Assembly (NCBI GenBank): GCA_029287875.1
Contig: JARFQH010000087.1
Coordinates: 1 to 62,967, forward strand
Reading direction: 5' to 3'
DNA length: 62,967 nucleotides
Source of the DNA: Desulfobacteraceae bacterium
GTDB lineage: Bacteria > Desulfobacterota > Desulfobacteria > Desulfobacterales > SG8-13
The stretch's first letter is position 1, and the number at the start of each line of letters is the position of its first letter. Under the pieces are notes generated by a model, which was not told the origin of the DNA, made no database searches, and was given only the letters and a program-made list of their open reading frames with translations. Below, piece by piece: positions 62,655-62,967 of the stretch. Made by a program: the position numbers and the translations under genes.

Positions 62655-62967
62655 ATGCCGGTTATTCTGTCGATCGTGGGTAAATCCGGAAGCGGGAAAA
62701 CGACGTTGATCGAAAAATTGGTCCCGGAGTTAAAGCGCCGGGGCATGCGGATCGGCACGATCAAGCATTCGGCTCACAAAATCGAGATGGACAAGCCCGG
62801 AAAGGACAGCTGGCGGCACAAGCAGGCCGGGGCCGATACCGTTCTGGTGGTGGCACCCCAAACCATCGCCATGGTCAAGAGCTTGCCTTCACCGAAGCTG
62901 GATGGACTCGAAAAATATTTCGACGACCTCGACCTGGTCCTGACCGAAGGGTTCAAATCCGGTCCCA
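62655..62967 (+). CDS. mobB: Molybdopterin-guanine dinucleotide biosynthesis protein B (partial)
   Basis: The first 104 residues of MobB, cut by the window edge. It begins MPVILSIVGKSGSGKTTLIE, whose P-loop is SIVGKSGSGKTT, followed by VGTIKHS-like IGTIKHSAHKIEMDKPGKDS, the MobB signature. GGAGGAAGG directly precedes the ATG. MobB assists nucleotide attachment to molybdopterin, needed for molybdo- and tungsto-enzymes. Confidence 0.92.
   Translation, partial: MPVILSIVGKSGSGKTTLIEKLVPELKRRGMRIGTIKHSAHKIEMDKPGKDSWRHKQAGADTVLVVAPQTIAMVKSLPSPKLDGLEKYFDDLDLVLTEGFKSGP

Overview
The window reads like the chromosome of an anaerobic Gram-negative bacterium, most likely a sulfate-reducer-type member of the Desulfobacterota. 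The grounds are a DsrMK/HmeCD-like cytochrome and Fe-S oxidoreductase pair, a selenocysteine gene, radical-SAM lipoate assembly genes, and an anaerobic GlpAB dehydrogenase beside an RND tripartite pump, which requires an outer membrane. The assignment is inference from gene content; no rRNA or other marker gene is present.

Layout. 0.1-6.1 kb: an adenylate cyclase/FlgO/TPR protein, a MarR regulator with a cation:proton antiporter, and a KamA-family aminomutase. 6.1-12.9 kb: a complete RND efflux operon with a divergent TetR regulator. 13.8-22.0 kb: an acetoin-dehydrogenase-type 2-oxoacid dehydrogenase locus (E2, E3, a LipB-LipA fusion, a Lin0512-family protein, E1 alpha, E1 beta, a butanediol-dehydrogenase scrap, AcoX), interrupted by a 158-bp palindromic element. 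22.3-31.3 kb: a one-direction cluster with a hexaheme c/b-type membrane cytochrome, a GcvH-like lipoate-binding protein, an HdrD/DsrK-like Fe-S oxidoreductase, an OsmC-like protein whose active-site Cys position is an in-frame TGA followed by a SECIS-like hairpin, an sLpl(AB)-type lipoate ligase fused to DUF116, a LipT-like flavoprotein, two radical-SAM proteins of LipS1/LipS2 type and an AT-rich methyltransferase. 31.5-32.6 kb: decayed genes.

32.6-46.1 kb: a full glycerol regulon. It holds the glpSTPQUV ABC importer, GlpR, GlpA, GlpB, GlpK and an iron-containing alcohol dehydrogenase, with three near-identical palindromes around glpR as candidate operators and two tandem palindromic repeats in the importer leader. 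46.5-49.0 kb: a membrane GTPase and a mazEF toxin-antitoxin pair. 49.1-54.0 kb: amino-acid catabolism (threonine ammonia-lyase, TIGR00300-type ornithine cyclodeaminase family protein, carbamate kinase, a cyclic-2,3-DPG-synthetase-like P-loop protein). 54.1-63.0 kb: a lytic transglycosylase, small envelope proteins, a short-chain dehydrogenase overlapping an aldolase scrap, a PilZ/zinc-ribbon protein, an arginine deiminase/dihydrolase-family enzyme, an ABC-2 exporter and the start of mobB.

The most interesting region is 13.8-30.5 kb. Two different protein-lipoylation routes lie side by side: a fused LipB-LipA with the acetoin dehydrogenase, and an sLpl(AB)/LipS1/LipS2/LipT set with a lipoate-binding protein. 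The second set is joined to a quinone-facing cytochrome, an Hdr-like enzyme and a probable selenoprotein peroxidase, which suggests a lipoate-based electron-transfer module.
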